Shown piece by piece: positions 16,232 to 24,454 of a stretch of 64,000 bases of DNA. The notes below the pieces were generated by a model, which searched no databases, was not told the DNA's origin, and saw only the letters and a list, made by a program, of their open reading frames with translations. Every line of letters starts with the position of its first letter. The first letter of the stretch is position 1. The translations under genes were made by a program, and so were the position numbers. Source of the stretch: a virus; IMG/VR virus record IMGVR_UViG_3300034104_005687, positions 62,001 through 126,000 of that record; one strand, given 5' to 3'.

Positions 16232-16239
16232 GGTAAATA
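16232..16239 (+). promoter_or_regulatory. Late promoter (GGTAAATA) for tape-measure gene
   Basis: Predicted start near 16245, leader about 25 nt to the ATG at 16270. It is paired with an oppositely oriented box at 16250-16257. Confidence 0.65.
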
Positions 16240-16249
16240 TGACTATAAC

Positions 16250-16257
16250 TATTTATA
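16250..16257 (-). promoter_or_regulatory. Late promoter (TATAAATA) for gp26-like unit
   Basis: A perfect T4 late box on the minus strand. Predicted start near 16244, leader about 25 nt to the ATG at 16219, so the two divergent units begin within about one base of each other. Confidence 0.75.
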
Positions 16258-16269
16258 GGCCGCAAAAAC

Positions 16270-19200
16270 ATGGATCAAGAATTAAGAGACCTAGTTGAAC
16301 AGATGCGTCAACTGATTCCGGTGCTGCAAGGAATGAGCAAACCTCCTGGCGCAACTGTGGACAGCCCTGCTGACAAAATGACTCGAGGTGTAGATCGAAT
16401 GGTTGTGGCCCTGGGTCAACTAGCAGTCAAATTGGATACTACCAAAAAGACACGTCGTGACGAAGAAGAAGCTGTCAAAAAGTTTGCCAAAGCAGTGGAA
16501 AAAACTGCAGATAACATAGAAGAAGAAAACAAAGAACGCCAAAAAGTCACTGATGCTTTGGAAAAAGAAAGCAAGGCTCGAGAAGAAGCAATTAAGGAAG
16601 CAACTCGTAGAAACAATCTGTCGCAGCAAGGACGTGAGCAAGAAGACAAAGAAAGAGCCAAGTACGAAGCAGAACAACGCAATCGTAATACCAAACTAAG
16701 CATAGAACAAAACCGTAGGTCCTCTAGCAGCAGCAAAGATTTGTTTGATTCATTGAGCAGCACAGGGGGCAGTGCTGAGATATTGAAAAACAAGTTCTTG
16801 AATCTTGGAGGAGACAGTTTAACAGCACAGTCAGGTCTACAATTGTTCAGTGCTGGTCTCAGCGGCACCACAAAATCTTTGACCACATTTGCATCAGGCT
16901 TGATCAATGGTGAACGTGGTGCGCAACTGTCTGCCAAAGCACTCAACGATTTTGCCACACCAATATTGAACGTAGCAAGTAGTATAGGTACTTTGCTGAC
17001 GGTGTTGTCTTTTATTCCTGGTCCTGTTGGAATATTGACTCGTGGTGCCAGAATGGCAGGTGCAGCAGTGTTTGGGCTAGGATCAGCTGCTGGCAAAGCT
17101 GCACTTAAATTCAACGAGATAGGAGCCAAGCAGCTTGACACCCTGGTAAAAAGTTTCAACGACGCCAGCGGCGCAGGTGTTAGTTTAACTGGTGGACTAG
17201 AAGGCACTCTGGACCTAATGCACACGCTGAACATGACCACAGCGGATGCAGCGCAGTTTCAAGAAATGTTGAGTAAAAACAACAAGCAACTGGCCTTGTT
17301 GGGCGGAACAGCAGGTGTTGGAGCCAAGAGATTTGCTGAAGTTTCGGGTGCATTGGTCAAAAGCGATATTGGCCAAACGTTTGAAATCATGGGTATCACT
17401 CAACAAGAACAGCGAGAAGCTGCTTTGTTGTACATGAGCATTCAGGCCAGAACTGGCCAGCTGCAGTTAAAGAACACTGAAAAACTCATTGAAGAATCTG
17501 CTAGATTTGTACACGAATTAGATCAAGCAGCACAACTCACTGGCGCTACCCGACGTGAACAACAAGAAGCACGCGAAGCTGCAATGGCCGAAGTTAGATT
17601 CCGTGCAGCCTTGATAGATGCGCAGCAACGTGGCGATACCGCAGACATGGCTCAATTGAAAGTTGCTGAACGAGCAGCAGCTATTGCCAAAAGCCTAGGC
17701 GACGAAAAAGGCTTTCTTGGTATTTTGCAACAGGCAGCAGGCCAAGGAGCACTGACCACCCCAGAAGCAATAGCAGCAGAGCAAACCTACAGAATATCAG
17801 AAATACTGGCTCAGCCCAACATCACTGATCAGCAGATCCTGGAACACCTGGCCAAAAATGCTGATCTTAATTTGCAGTCATTGGCAGGTACCAACCGATT
17901 GATCGGCGGCATTGACGCATTGCAAACAGGTATTGTTGGCATGGACAATTCTGTCAAGCGTCAAAACGCACTAGCACAAGAAGCCGCCAAGGCAGGGTTC
18001 ACAGGTCCAGAAGCAATTACTAACTACCTTAAACAGGAAGAAAAGAAACGCAAACAGCCCGGCGGCGATCTTACTCTAATGGTCAGCGCAGGTCGTGCAC
18101 AGCAAGCTGCTGCACAAATCATGGAACAAGGTATTGCGACCTTTAATTCTGCAGCAGATATCAACAAAGCAGCATCCGAGGCTTTTGCAAACGCAGTTGC
18201 TATCTTTGGCTCAGCAGTGGGTGCAAACCCTGTGCCTGGCGGAACACCCACGTTTGGTGGCGTACCAGTGGAATCAGGTGTGCGTCTTCCGCCTACGCCG
18301 GAGGCTGCACAAGCCAAGGTGGATCAGGCCGATGCAAAAATTAAAGAGGTCGGGGACAAGATAAAAGAACAAGAGAAAAAGCTAGCAGAGGCCAAGACAA
18401 ATGTTGAAAAAGATAAAGCTGAAGCTGAAATTAAAAGATTGAAAAAAGAGAAGGATGATGCAGACAAGGCAAAAAATGCTGCTGATCTAGGAAAAAAAGC
18501 TGAAGAAAATAGACGTCGTCTTGAAGATGCACATAAACGTTCAAAATCAGGTGCTGCTCCAGGTAGTGCACCAGCAACCACCACACCGCCTGCTGCTCCA
18601 GGTAGTGCACCAGCAACCACCACACCGCCTGCTGCTCCGGGTAGTGCACCAGCCGCAAAGTCTGCTCCGGGTAGTGCACCAGCCGCAAAGCCTGCTGCTC
18701 CGGGTAGTGCACCAGCTGCAAAGCCTGCTGCTCCGTCTAGTGCACCAGCTGCAAAGCCTGCTGCTCCGTCTAGTGCACCAGCTGCAAAGCCTGCTGCTCC
18801 GGGTTCTACCCCAAATAATCCTGCACCTTTGCCACCAATGCCACCTGGTGCAAACCCAGCAACAGCCGAAAAGCCTACTGCATCTATTATTAAAATATTG
18901 GACCTAATAGGTCGTGCAGAAAGTCGCGGCAACTACAACGTATTGGTTGGGGGAGAAATAAACCCCGACTTAACCAATATGACTATTGCAGAAGTTCAGG
19001 ATTTTCAAGGTAAAATGGTTCGTGCAGGACATGAGAGCACAGCAGTTGGAAAGTATCAAATAATACAAGAAACACTCCGTACCTTGTTAACTCGAGGTGT
19101 AGTAAACCCAAACGAAACATTTTCTCCAAGCACACAAGACAAACTGGCCATTGCATTGCTTAATGAAAAAGGTTGGCCAAAATTTCAAAGTGGCAAGATG

Positions 19201-19680
19201 TCTGCAGACCAAATGGCCGATGCTATTGCACAAGTATGGGCAGGATTCCCGCTAGCCGACGGAATGAGTTATTATCGAGGGGTTGGAACTAACAAAGCAA
19301 CTATTAGTCGTCAGGAAGTGTTGACTGCACTAACAGACGTTCCCAAAGCCAAAGATGGTGGCATGTTCCAAGGCCCGATGTCTGGATATCCTGCTGTGTT
19401 GCATGGCAAAGAAGCAGTGATACCGCTGAAAAATGGTGCTGTGCCTGTGATGATGCCTGCCCTGGACGAACTAGTATTATCCAACAAAAACATGGAACAG
19501 CAAATGAGTGATATGCGAAAAGAAATGGCACAGGTGATGCGAGAGTTGGTCGATTCTATCCAAATAATGAAAGAAAGTGGATCTCAGCAACGCATGATTC
19601 AGTTGTTGGAAAGCATGTCTCGTAGTCAACAGACCACAGCCGTAGCCAGTCAAAGAATGGCACAGCTGGCATCAAACTAA
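16270..19680 (+). CDS. Tape-measure-like tail protein with lysozyme-like domain
   Basis: 1136 residues. Residues ~50-160 and ~680-760 are charged coiled coils (for example EEAVKKFAKAVEKTADNIEE); residues ~210-300 are hydrophobic and Gly/Ala-rich, as in tape measures. A Pro/Ala/Ser repeat linker spans ~760-850. Residues ~870-1020 look like a peptidoglycan-hydrolase fold: LDLIGRAESRGNYNVLVGG with a likely catalytic Glu, then TAVGKYQI. Near residue 1040 VLHGKEAVIPL is a motif common at tape-measure C-termini, followed by a coiled-coil end. T4 uses separate gp29 and gp5 for ruler and lysozyme; here both may be in one chain. Located between gp26-like and gp20. Confidence 0.65.
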   Translation: MDQELRDLVEQMRQLIPVLQGMSKPPGATVDSPADKMTRGVDRMVVALGQLAVKLDTTKKTRRDEEEAVKKFAKAVEKTADNIEEENKERQKVTDALEKESKAREEAIKEATRRNNLSQQGREQEDKERAKYEAEQRNRNTKLSIEQNRRSSSSSKDLFDSLSSTGGSAEILKNKFLNLGGDSLTAQSGLQLFSAGLSGTTKSLTTFASGLINGERGAQLSAKALNDFATPILNVASSIGTLLTVLSFIPGPVGILTRGARMAGAAVFGLGSAAGKAALKFNEIGAKQLDTLVKSFNDASGAGVSLTGGLEGTLDLMHTLNMTTADAAQFQEMLSKNNKQLALLGGTAGVGAKRFAEVSGALVKSDIGQTFEIMGITQQEQREAALLYMSIQARTGQLQLKNTEKLIEESARFVHELDQAAQLTGATRREQQEAREAAMAEVRFRAALIDAQQRGDTADMAQLKVAERAAAIAKSLGDEKGFLGILQQAAGQGALTTPEAIAAEQTYRISEILAQPNITDQQILEHLAKNADLNLQSLAGTNRLIGGIDALQTGIVGMDNSVKRQNALAQEAAKAGFTGPEAITNYLKQEEKKRKQPGGDLTLMVSAGRAQQAAAQIMEQGIATFNSAADINKAASEAFANAVAIFGSAVGANPVPGGTPTFGGVPVESGVRLPPTPEAAQAKVDQADAKIKEVGDKIKEQEKKLAEAKTNVEKDKAEAEIKRLKKEKDDADKAKNAADLGKKAEENRRRLEDAHKRSKSGAAPGSAPATTTPPAAPGSAPATTTPPAAPGSAPAAKSAPGSAPAAKPAAPGSAPAAKPAAPSSAPAAKPAAPSSAPAAKPAAPGSTPNNPAPLPPMPPGANPATAEKPTASIIKILDLIGRAESRGNYNVLVGGEINPDLTNMTIAEVQDFQGKMVRAGHESTAVGKYQIIQETLRTLLTRGVVNPNETFSPSTQDKLAIALLNEKGWPKFQSGKMSADQMADAIAQVWAGFPLADGMSYYRGVGTNKATISRQEVLTALTDVPKAKDGGMFQGPMSGYPAVLHGKEAVIPLKNGAVPVMMPALDELVLSNKNMEQQMSDMRKEMAQVMRELVDSIQIMKESGSQQRMIQLLESMSRSQQTTAVASQRMAQLASN
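18553..18806 (+). repeat. In-frame GC-rich repeats encoding Ala-Pro-Gly-Ser-Ala linker
   Basis: Two 39-bp units beginning GCTGCTCCA (18553 and 18592) are followed by several 30-33-bp units with the core GGTAGTGCACCAGC, encoding APGSAPA-type repeats. They separate the coiled-coil part of the tail protein from its lysozyme-like domain and probably form a flexible linker whose copy number can vary. Confidence 0.85.
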
Positions 19681-19681
19681 C

Positions 19682-19689
19682 GGTAAATA
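19682..19689 (+). promoter_or_regulatory. Late promoter (GGTAAATA) for gp20
   Basis: The box starts two bases after the tape-measure stop. T4 geometry puts the start near 19695, only two bases before the gp20 ATG at 19697. Confidence 0.6.
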
Positions 19690-19696
19690 AGTCACC

Positions 19697-21493
19697 ATGG
19701 CAGAACCTAGATCAAGCGGCGGCTGGCGCAAATACTTCAAAGTAGCAGACACATCAGGCGTGATGAGCCCCATCAGCGGCACCAATCAATACGGCCTGCC
19801 CGGCTACGGAAAAAACGACGGCTCAGGCGGTATGCCTGCAGACTTTGTGTTTCGTAACTATGCCAGCAGATTGCCCGAAGTTTATTCAGGCCATCCCAAC
19901 CGTGTGGAACGATACAATCAGTACGAAAACATGGACATGGATTCAGAAATCAATGCATGCCTGGATATCATTGCTGAATTTTCCACACAGATCAACGATG
20001 ACAATGGCACACCATTTGCAGTAGATTACAAAGACAAGCCCACAGACAACGAAGTCAGCATCATTCGCAAACAGTTGCAGCAGTGGGTAAAAATCAATCA
20101 ACTAGACAACAGAATTTTCAAACTGTTCCGCAACACCATCAAGTACGGTGATCAAGTTTTTGTGCGTGACCCAGAAACATTTGAAATGATGTGGGTGGAC
20201 ATGAGCAAGGTTGCACGTATCATTGTGAACGAAAGCGAAGGCAAGCGTCCCGAGCAGTATGTGATTCGTGACATCAACCCCAATTTCCAAAACATGACTG
20301 TGGCAGCAAAAACCACCACAGACTACATGACCAACCCTGTGACCGGCAGCATCAGCGGCAGTGCAAACTACACCATGCCCAACGGTGGCACAGGTGGCGG
20401 CGTGGGCAACAGCCGTTTCATGACAGCCATGAACGAAACTTGCTTGGATGCCAAGCACGTGGTGCACATGAGCCTAAACGAAGGACTGGACGTATTTTGG
20501 CCTTTTGGACGCAGTGTGCTGGAACAGATCTACAAGGTATTCAAGCAAAAAGAACTGCTGGAAGACAGTATTCTTATCTATCGTGTGAGCCGTGCTCCTG
20601 AACGACGAATCTTCAAGATTGACGTGGGCAGCATGCCCAGCCACTTGGCCATGCAGTTTGTGGAACGTGTAAAAAACGAAATGCATCAGCGACGAATCCC
20701 CACTGTCACAGGCGGCGGACAAAACATGATGGATGCCAGCTACAACCCGCTCAGCATCAACGAAGATTACTTTTTCCCCCAGACTCAAGACGGTCGCGGC
20801 AGCAGTGTAGAAACCTTGCCAGGCGGACAAAATCTGGGCGAAATCGACGACTTGAAGTATTTCAACAACAAAATGGCTCGTGGTCTGCGTGTGCCATCTA
20901 GCTATTTGCCCACAGGTCCTGATGATTCAGACCGCAGCATGGCCGACGGCAAAGTGGGCACTGCACTGATTCAAGAGTATCGTTTCAACCAGTACTGTGA
21001 GCGCCTGCAAGGACACATAGCACAAAAGCTAGACGATGAATTCAAGATGTTCATGAAATGGCGTGGTTTCAACATTGATTCCAGTTTGTTCACGCTAAAA
21101 TTCAATCCGCCACAGAACTTTGCTAGCTATCGTCAAGCCGAACTGGATACCACACGTATTGGAGCATTTACAAGCCTGGAACAACTGCCCTACATGAGCA
21201 AACGATTCTTGCTCAAACGCTATCTTGGCCTCACAGAAGACGAAATCAAAGAAAACGAAGAAATGTGGCAAGAAGAACGCGATCAACCAGAGATGCAGAC
21301 CAACTCTGGACAGGATCTTCGCAGTGTGGGTATCACACCTGGCGGGCTCGAAAGTGACATTGAAACAGGTGCTGACATGGCCGGCATGGAACCGGGCACA
21401 CCGGGCACACCCGGAGTTGATGCGGCCGCTGCGCCAGGAGGCCCCGGCGGCGTAGTCCCAGCCAGTGCCACAGGTGCTACACCAACAGCATAA
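19697..21493 (+). CDS. 20: Portal vertex protein gp20
   Basis: 598 residues (T4 gp20: 524). Recognisable portal blocks include LPEVYSGHPNRVERYNQYE, MDSEINACLDIIAEF, KLFRNTIKYGDQVFVRD, RAPERRIFKIDVGSMP and YNPLSINEDYFFPQT, then GLRVPSSYLPTG. The portal forms the dodecameric DNA channel at one capsid vertex and nucleates prohead assembly. A Gly/Asn/Ser-rich insertion lies near residues 210-235, and the C-terminus is a long Gly/Ala/Pro-rich tail. It opens a head module in T4 order (20, core genes, 21, 22, 23). Confidence 0.95.
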   Translation: MAEPRSSGGWRKYFKVADTSGVMSPISGTNQYGLPGYGKNDGSGGMPADFVFRNYASRLPEVYSGHPNRVERYNQYENMDMDSEINACLDIIAEFSTQINDDNGTPFAVDYKDKPTDNEVSIIRKQLQQWVKINQLDNRIFKLFRNTIKYGDQVFVRDPETFEMMWVDMSKVARIIVNESEGKRPEQYVIRDINPNFQNMTVAAKTTTDYMTNPVTGSISGSANYTMPNGGTGGGVGNSRFMTAMNETCLDAKHVVHMSLNEGLDVFWPFGRSVLEQIYKVFKQKELLEDSILIYRVSRAPERRIFKIDVGSMPSHLAMQFVERVKNEMHQRRIPTVTGGGQNMMDASYNPLSINEDYFFPQTQDGRGSSVETLPGGQNLGEIDDLKYFNNKMARGLRVPSSYLPTGPDDSDRSMADGKVGTALIQEYRFNQYCERLQGHIAQKLDDEFKMFMKWRGFNIDSSLFTLKFNPPQNFASYRQAELDTTRIGAFTSLEQLPYMSKRFLLKRYLGLTEDEIKENEEMWQEERDQPEMQTNSGQDLRSVGITPGGLESDIETGADMAGMEPGTPGTPGVDAAAAPGGPGGVVPASATGATPTA

Positions 21494-21496
21494 ATA
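21489..21496 (+). promoter_or_regulatory. Late promoter (CATAAATA) overlapping gp20 stop
   Basis: The gp20 stop codon TAA (21491-21493) lies inside the box. Predicted start is 21502, exactly the A of the next ATG, implying a leaderless mRNA. Confidence 0.6.
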
Positions 21497-21501
21497 ACGT
21501 C

Positions 21502-21720
21502 ATGCTGCTACAAGAATTCTGGAAAAAAGCACCCGAAGCTTATCAAGACGTAAGTCAAGACAATGCACAAGTTACCAAAAACGACTTGCGCAAAACTCGC
21601 TTGACTTTGCGACAGCTCAACAAGCTACGAAAGATGAATGATGTGCGATCTTTTGAATACAAAGAGAAGCTCAAGAAAATTCGTCAACAGTACGCACCAC
21701 CACCACAACCTATTGCGTAA
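21502..21720 (+). CDS. Small basic head-module protein
   Basis: 72 residues, strongly basic and helical: VSQDNAQVTKNDLRKTRLTL followed by RQLNKLRKMNDVRSFEYKEK and a Pro-rich end. Proteins of this type lie beside portal genes in several aquatic phages; the position matches T4 gene 67/68 but the composition (basic, not acidic) does not match gp67. No ribosome site precedes the ATG; a late promoter is placed so that transcription would begin at the ATG. Confidence 0.65.
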   Translation: MLLQEFWKKAPEAYQDVSQDNAQVTKNDLRKTRLTLRQLNKLRKMNDVRSFEYKEKLKKIRQQYAPPPQPIA

Positions 21721-21785
21721 TTTTGATCATAATTGGCAATTTATGGCCTTTTTAGCCGATTAAACCGCGTATTTTTCTCTCGCAT

Positions 21786-21793
21786 TGTAAATA
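21786..21793 (+). promoter_or_regulatory. Late promoter (TGTAAATA) for core protein
   Basis: Predicted start near 21799 gives a leader of about 26 nt that includes a CAGGAG ribosome site before the ATG at 21825. Confidence 0.6.
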
Positions 21794-21824
21794 ACAATAC
21801 ACTTTACTTACAGGAGTTTTCTCT

Positions 21825-22685
21825 ATGAACAGATTTGAACAGTTGATCGAATACGTGATCAATGATGAAGAACAAAAAGCTCGCGAGCTTTTCCACGACA
21901 TCGTGGTTGAAAAAAGCCGCCAGATTTATGAAAATATCATGGCCGAAGAAGAGATTGATGAAGCTGCCGCCGAAGACCTCGACGAAGCAGCTGAAGACGA
22001 ACTCGAAGAAGGCGCCATGGGCGGCGATGCTGCTGACAGCCTGATCGACGATGTCGAAATGGAAGAAGAAAGCGACATGAACATGGAAGCCGAAGGCGAC
22101 GATGAAATGGGCGACGATGATGGCATGGGCGACGACATGGGCGACGGCGACGCAGCCGACATGGGAGACGACATGGGCGGCAGCGACGAAGCAGCTACCA
22201 AAGACGACATCATGAATTTAGAAGACAAATTGGACCAGTTGATGGCCGAATTTGAAGAATTAATGTCTGGCGATGCAGGCGGCAACGACATGGGCGACGG
22301 CGACGATTTTGTCCCAGACGCAGGTGGTGACGCAATTGCTGTGGATGACACAGAAGAAATGATTCCAATGGCAGAAGCTGTTAGTCTCAAAGCTGCACCA
22401 AAACCAGTCACAGCTGAAGAAGGCGGTGTAAACAAGAAGTCTACAGTTGCTGCCAATAGTGGCGCTGCTGGTATGGCTGCCAAGCCAGTGCACACTGGAA
22501 CAGCAATGGGCGGCAAGCATGATGCTGCTGGCGCTTACAGCAATCAGACCAAAGACCTTATCGGTGACTTCCAGAACAAAGCTGGCGCTGGTATGAAAGA
22601 TCTCAAGCCTGCTACCAAGCCACATTTAGCTCAAGCTACTGGTGTTAACGCCAAGAGCCCGCTACCAGGCGGCCGTAAAGGTTAA
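21825..22685 (+). CDS. Acidic prohead core protein
   Basis: 286 residues. The N-terminus FEQLIEYVINDEEQKARELF is a short helical region seen in prohead core proteins of T4-like phages. Residues ~40-190 are extremely acidic and Met/Gly-rich (repeats of MGDDMGDGD type), and the last ~90 residues are Ala/Gly/Lys-rich. It sits where T4 has genes 67 and 68 (internal core proteins cleaved by gp21) and probably forms part of the scaffold. A long 196-residue minus-strand frame opposite is a by-product of the biased codons. Confidence 0.75.
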   Translation: MNRFEQLIEYVINDEEQKARELFHDIVVEKSRQIYENIMAEEEIDEAAAEDLDEAAEDELEEGAMGGDAADSLIDDVEMEEESDMNMEAEGDDEMGDDDGMGDDMGDGDAADMGDDMGGSDEAATKDDIMNLEDKLDQLMAEFEELMSGDAGGNDMGDGDDFVPDAGGDAIAVDDTEEMIPMAEAVSLKAAPKPVTAEEGGVNKKSTVAANSGAAGMAAKPVHTGTAMGGKHDAAGAYSNQTKDLIGDFQNKAGAGMKDLKPATKPHLAQATGVNAKSPLPGGRKG

Positions 22686-22689
22686 TTAA

Positions 22690-23328
22690 ATGTCATCTAG
22701 ATACCTAAGAGAAGATCTTACATTCAGCCAGGCCAATATACAGGTCCTGGAAGAAGCCGACATTAACGGCAGTAAGAATCTCTATCTCAAAGGCATTTGC
22801 ATTGAAGGCGACAAGCGCAACGCAAATGAACGTATCTATCCACGCCACGAAATCATCAAAGCAGTAGAAACCATCAATGAACAAATTCGTGGTGGTAACT
22901 CTGTGCTAGGTGAAGTGGACCATCCCGATGATCTCAAGATCAATCTTGATCGAGTGTGTCACTCAGTTGAAGGAATGTGGATGGACGGTCATGCAGGCTG
23001 CGGCAAGCTAAAAATTCTCCCAACCCCAATGGGCAACTTGATCAAAACTTTGTTGCAAAGTGGTGTCAAGCTGGGAGTTAGCAGTCGTGGTTCCGGCAAT
23101 GTAGACGACAGAACAGGACATGTTAGTGACTTTGAAATAGTCACTATTGATGTAGTTGCTCAACCCAGCGCACCAAATGCTTATCCCACAGCAGTGTACG
23201 AAGGTCTCATGAACATGAGACATGGTCACCGCGTGATGGAAATGGCTCGCGAAGCTGGTCAAGGCGACAAAGTGCAGAAGTACTTGGCCGAGGAAGTAAA
23301 GCGCCTTATCCGAGAACTTAAAATCTAA
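22690..23328 (+). CDS. 21: Prohead core scaffold and maturation protease gp21
   Basis: 212 residues, the same length as T4 gp21. It has RNANERIYPRHEIIKAVE, GEVDHPDDLKINLDRV with the likely catalytic His78, and VKLGVSSRGSG with the likely nucleophile Ser131 or 132, followed by DFEIVTIDVVAQPSAPNAYP. This serine protease matures the capsid by cutting core proteins and gp23 at (L/I)xE sites. Lies five bases after the core-protein stop and just upstream of gp22. Confidence 0.94.
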   Translation: MSSRYLREDLTFSQANIQVLEEADINGSKNLYLKGICIEGDKRNANERIYPRHEIIKAVETINEQIRGGNSVLGEVDHPDDLKINLDRVCHSVEGMWMDGHAGCGKLKILPTPMGNLIKTLLQSGVKLGVSSRGSGNVDDRTGHVSDFEIVTIDVVAQPSAPNAYPTAVYEGLMNMRHGHRVMEMAREAGQGDKVQKYLAEEVKRLIRELKI

Positions 23329-23340
23329 GGAGAATCAGGA

Positions 23341-24432
23341 ATGTTTGATGCAATCAAACCTTTGCTCGACAGCGGCCTGATCAACGAAGACGTAAGCCGA
23401 GAATTAAACGAGGCTTGGGAATCTAAGTTGAATGAAGCCCGCGAGCAAGTACGTGCAGAACTCCGCGAGGAATTTGCGCAACGCTACGAACATGACAAAA
23501 CAGTCATGGTCGAAGCCTTAGATAAGATGGTAACTGATGGTCTTGCCAATGAGATTCAACAAGTTGCAGCTGAGAAGCGTGCAATTGCTGAAGATCGTGT
23601 TAAGTTCCAAGGCAAAATGAAAGAATCAGCACAGAAGTTCAATGGCTTCATGGTTCAGAAATTGGCTGAAGAAATTAGCGAACTGCGCAAAGATCGTAAA
23701 ATGCATACTGAAGGACTCAACAAGCTTGAGAACTTTGTGGTGCATGCTCTGGCTCGAGAAATTCAAGAGTTTGCTGCTGACAAGCGCGACATGGTGGAAA
23801 CCAAGGTTCGTTTGGTTCGTGAAGCACGCACACAATTGGAAGGTCTCAAAGCACGTTTTGTAAAAGAAAGTGCTCAAAAGATGAGCCGAGCCGTTAGCCA
23901 CCACCTTAAGGCAGAACTAACACAATTGCAAGAAGACATCAAGGCTGCTCGAGAGAACAGTTTTGGTCGTCGTATCTTTGAAGCATATGCAGCTGAATTT
24001 GGAGCTACTCATCTCAATGAGAAAGCCGAAGTCAAGAAGTTGTACAATATGCTGACCGACAAAGATCGCAAGTTGGCGGAAGCCATTCAACTCACCCAAA
24101 AGGCGAAAGTCTTGGTTGAGTCCAAAGAACGCGAAATGCGTATTCTTCGTGACAGCAATGAGCGTAAAGAACTCATGGCCGAATTGCTGAATCCCTTAAA
24201 CCGGGAAAAAGCCGATGTAATGCGTAATTTGCTCGAAAGCGTACAAACAGCTCGTCTGAAAAACGCATTCGAAAAATATCTCCCTGCAGTGATGGAAGAC
24301 CGTTCCGCAAGAACCCAAAAGGTAATTGTTGAATCTGTTTCGTCAGTGACTGGAGATAAAACTGTTCCAACACAGCAAGATCCGGATGACCGCAGAAATG
24401 TGATCGACCTCAAGCGTTTGGCAGGTTTATAA
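23341..24432 (+). CDS. 22: Major prohead scaffolding core protein gp22
   Basis: 363 residues, almost entirely charged alpha-helix/coiled coil (for example REQVRAELREEFAQRYEHDK), as expected of T4 gp22 (269 residues), which forms the removable capsid core. Position between gp21 and gp23 is the T4 order. The start at 23341 has a strong AAGGAG ribosome site. The last residues (DPDDRRNVIDLKRLAGL) resemble the conserved C-terminus of this family, thought to contact the shell or portal. Confidence 0.9.
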   Translation: MFDAIKPLLDSGLINEDVSRELNEAWESKLNEAREQVRAELREEFAQRYEHDKTVMVEALDKMVTDGLANEIQQVAAEKRAIAEDRVKFQGKMKESAQKFNGFMVQKLAEEISELRKDRKMHTEGLNKLENFVVHALAREIQEFAADKRDMVETKVRLVREARTQLEGLKARFVKESAQKMSRAVSHHLKAELTQLQEDIKAARENSFGRRIFEAYAAEFGATHLNEKAEVKKLYNMLTDKDRKLAEAIQLTQKAKVLVESKEREMRILRDSNERKELMAELLNPLNREKADVMRNLLESVQTARLKNAFEKYLPAVMEDRSARTQKVIVESVSSVTGDKTVPTQQDPDDRRNVIDLKRLAGL

Positions 24433-24454
24433 TCTTTTTATATAGGAGACTTAA

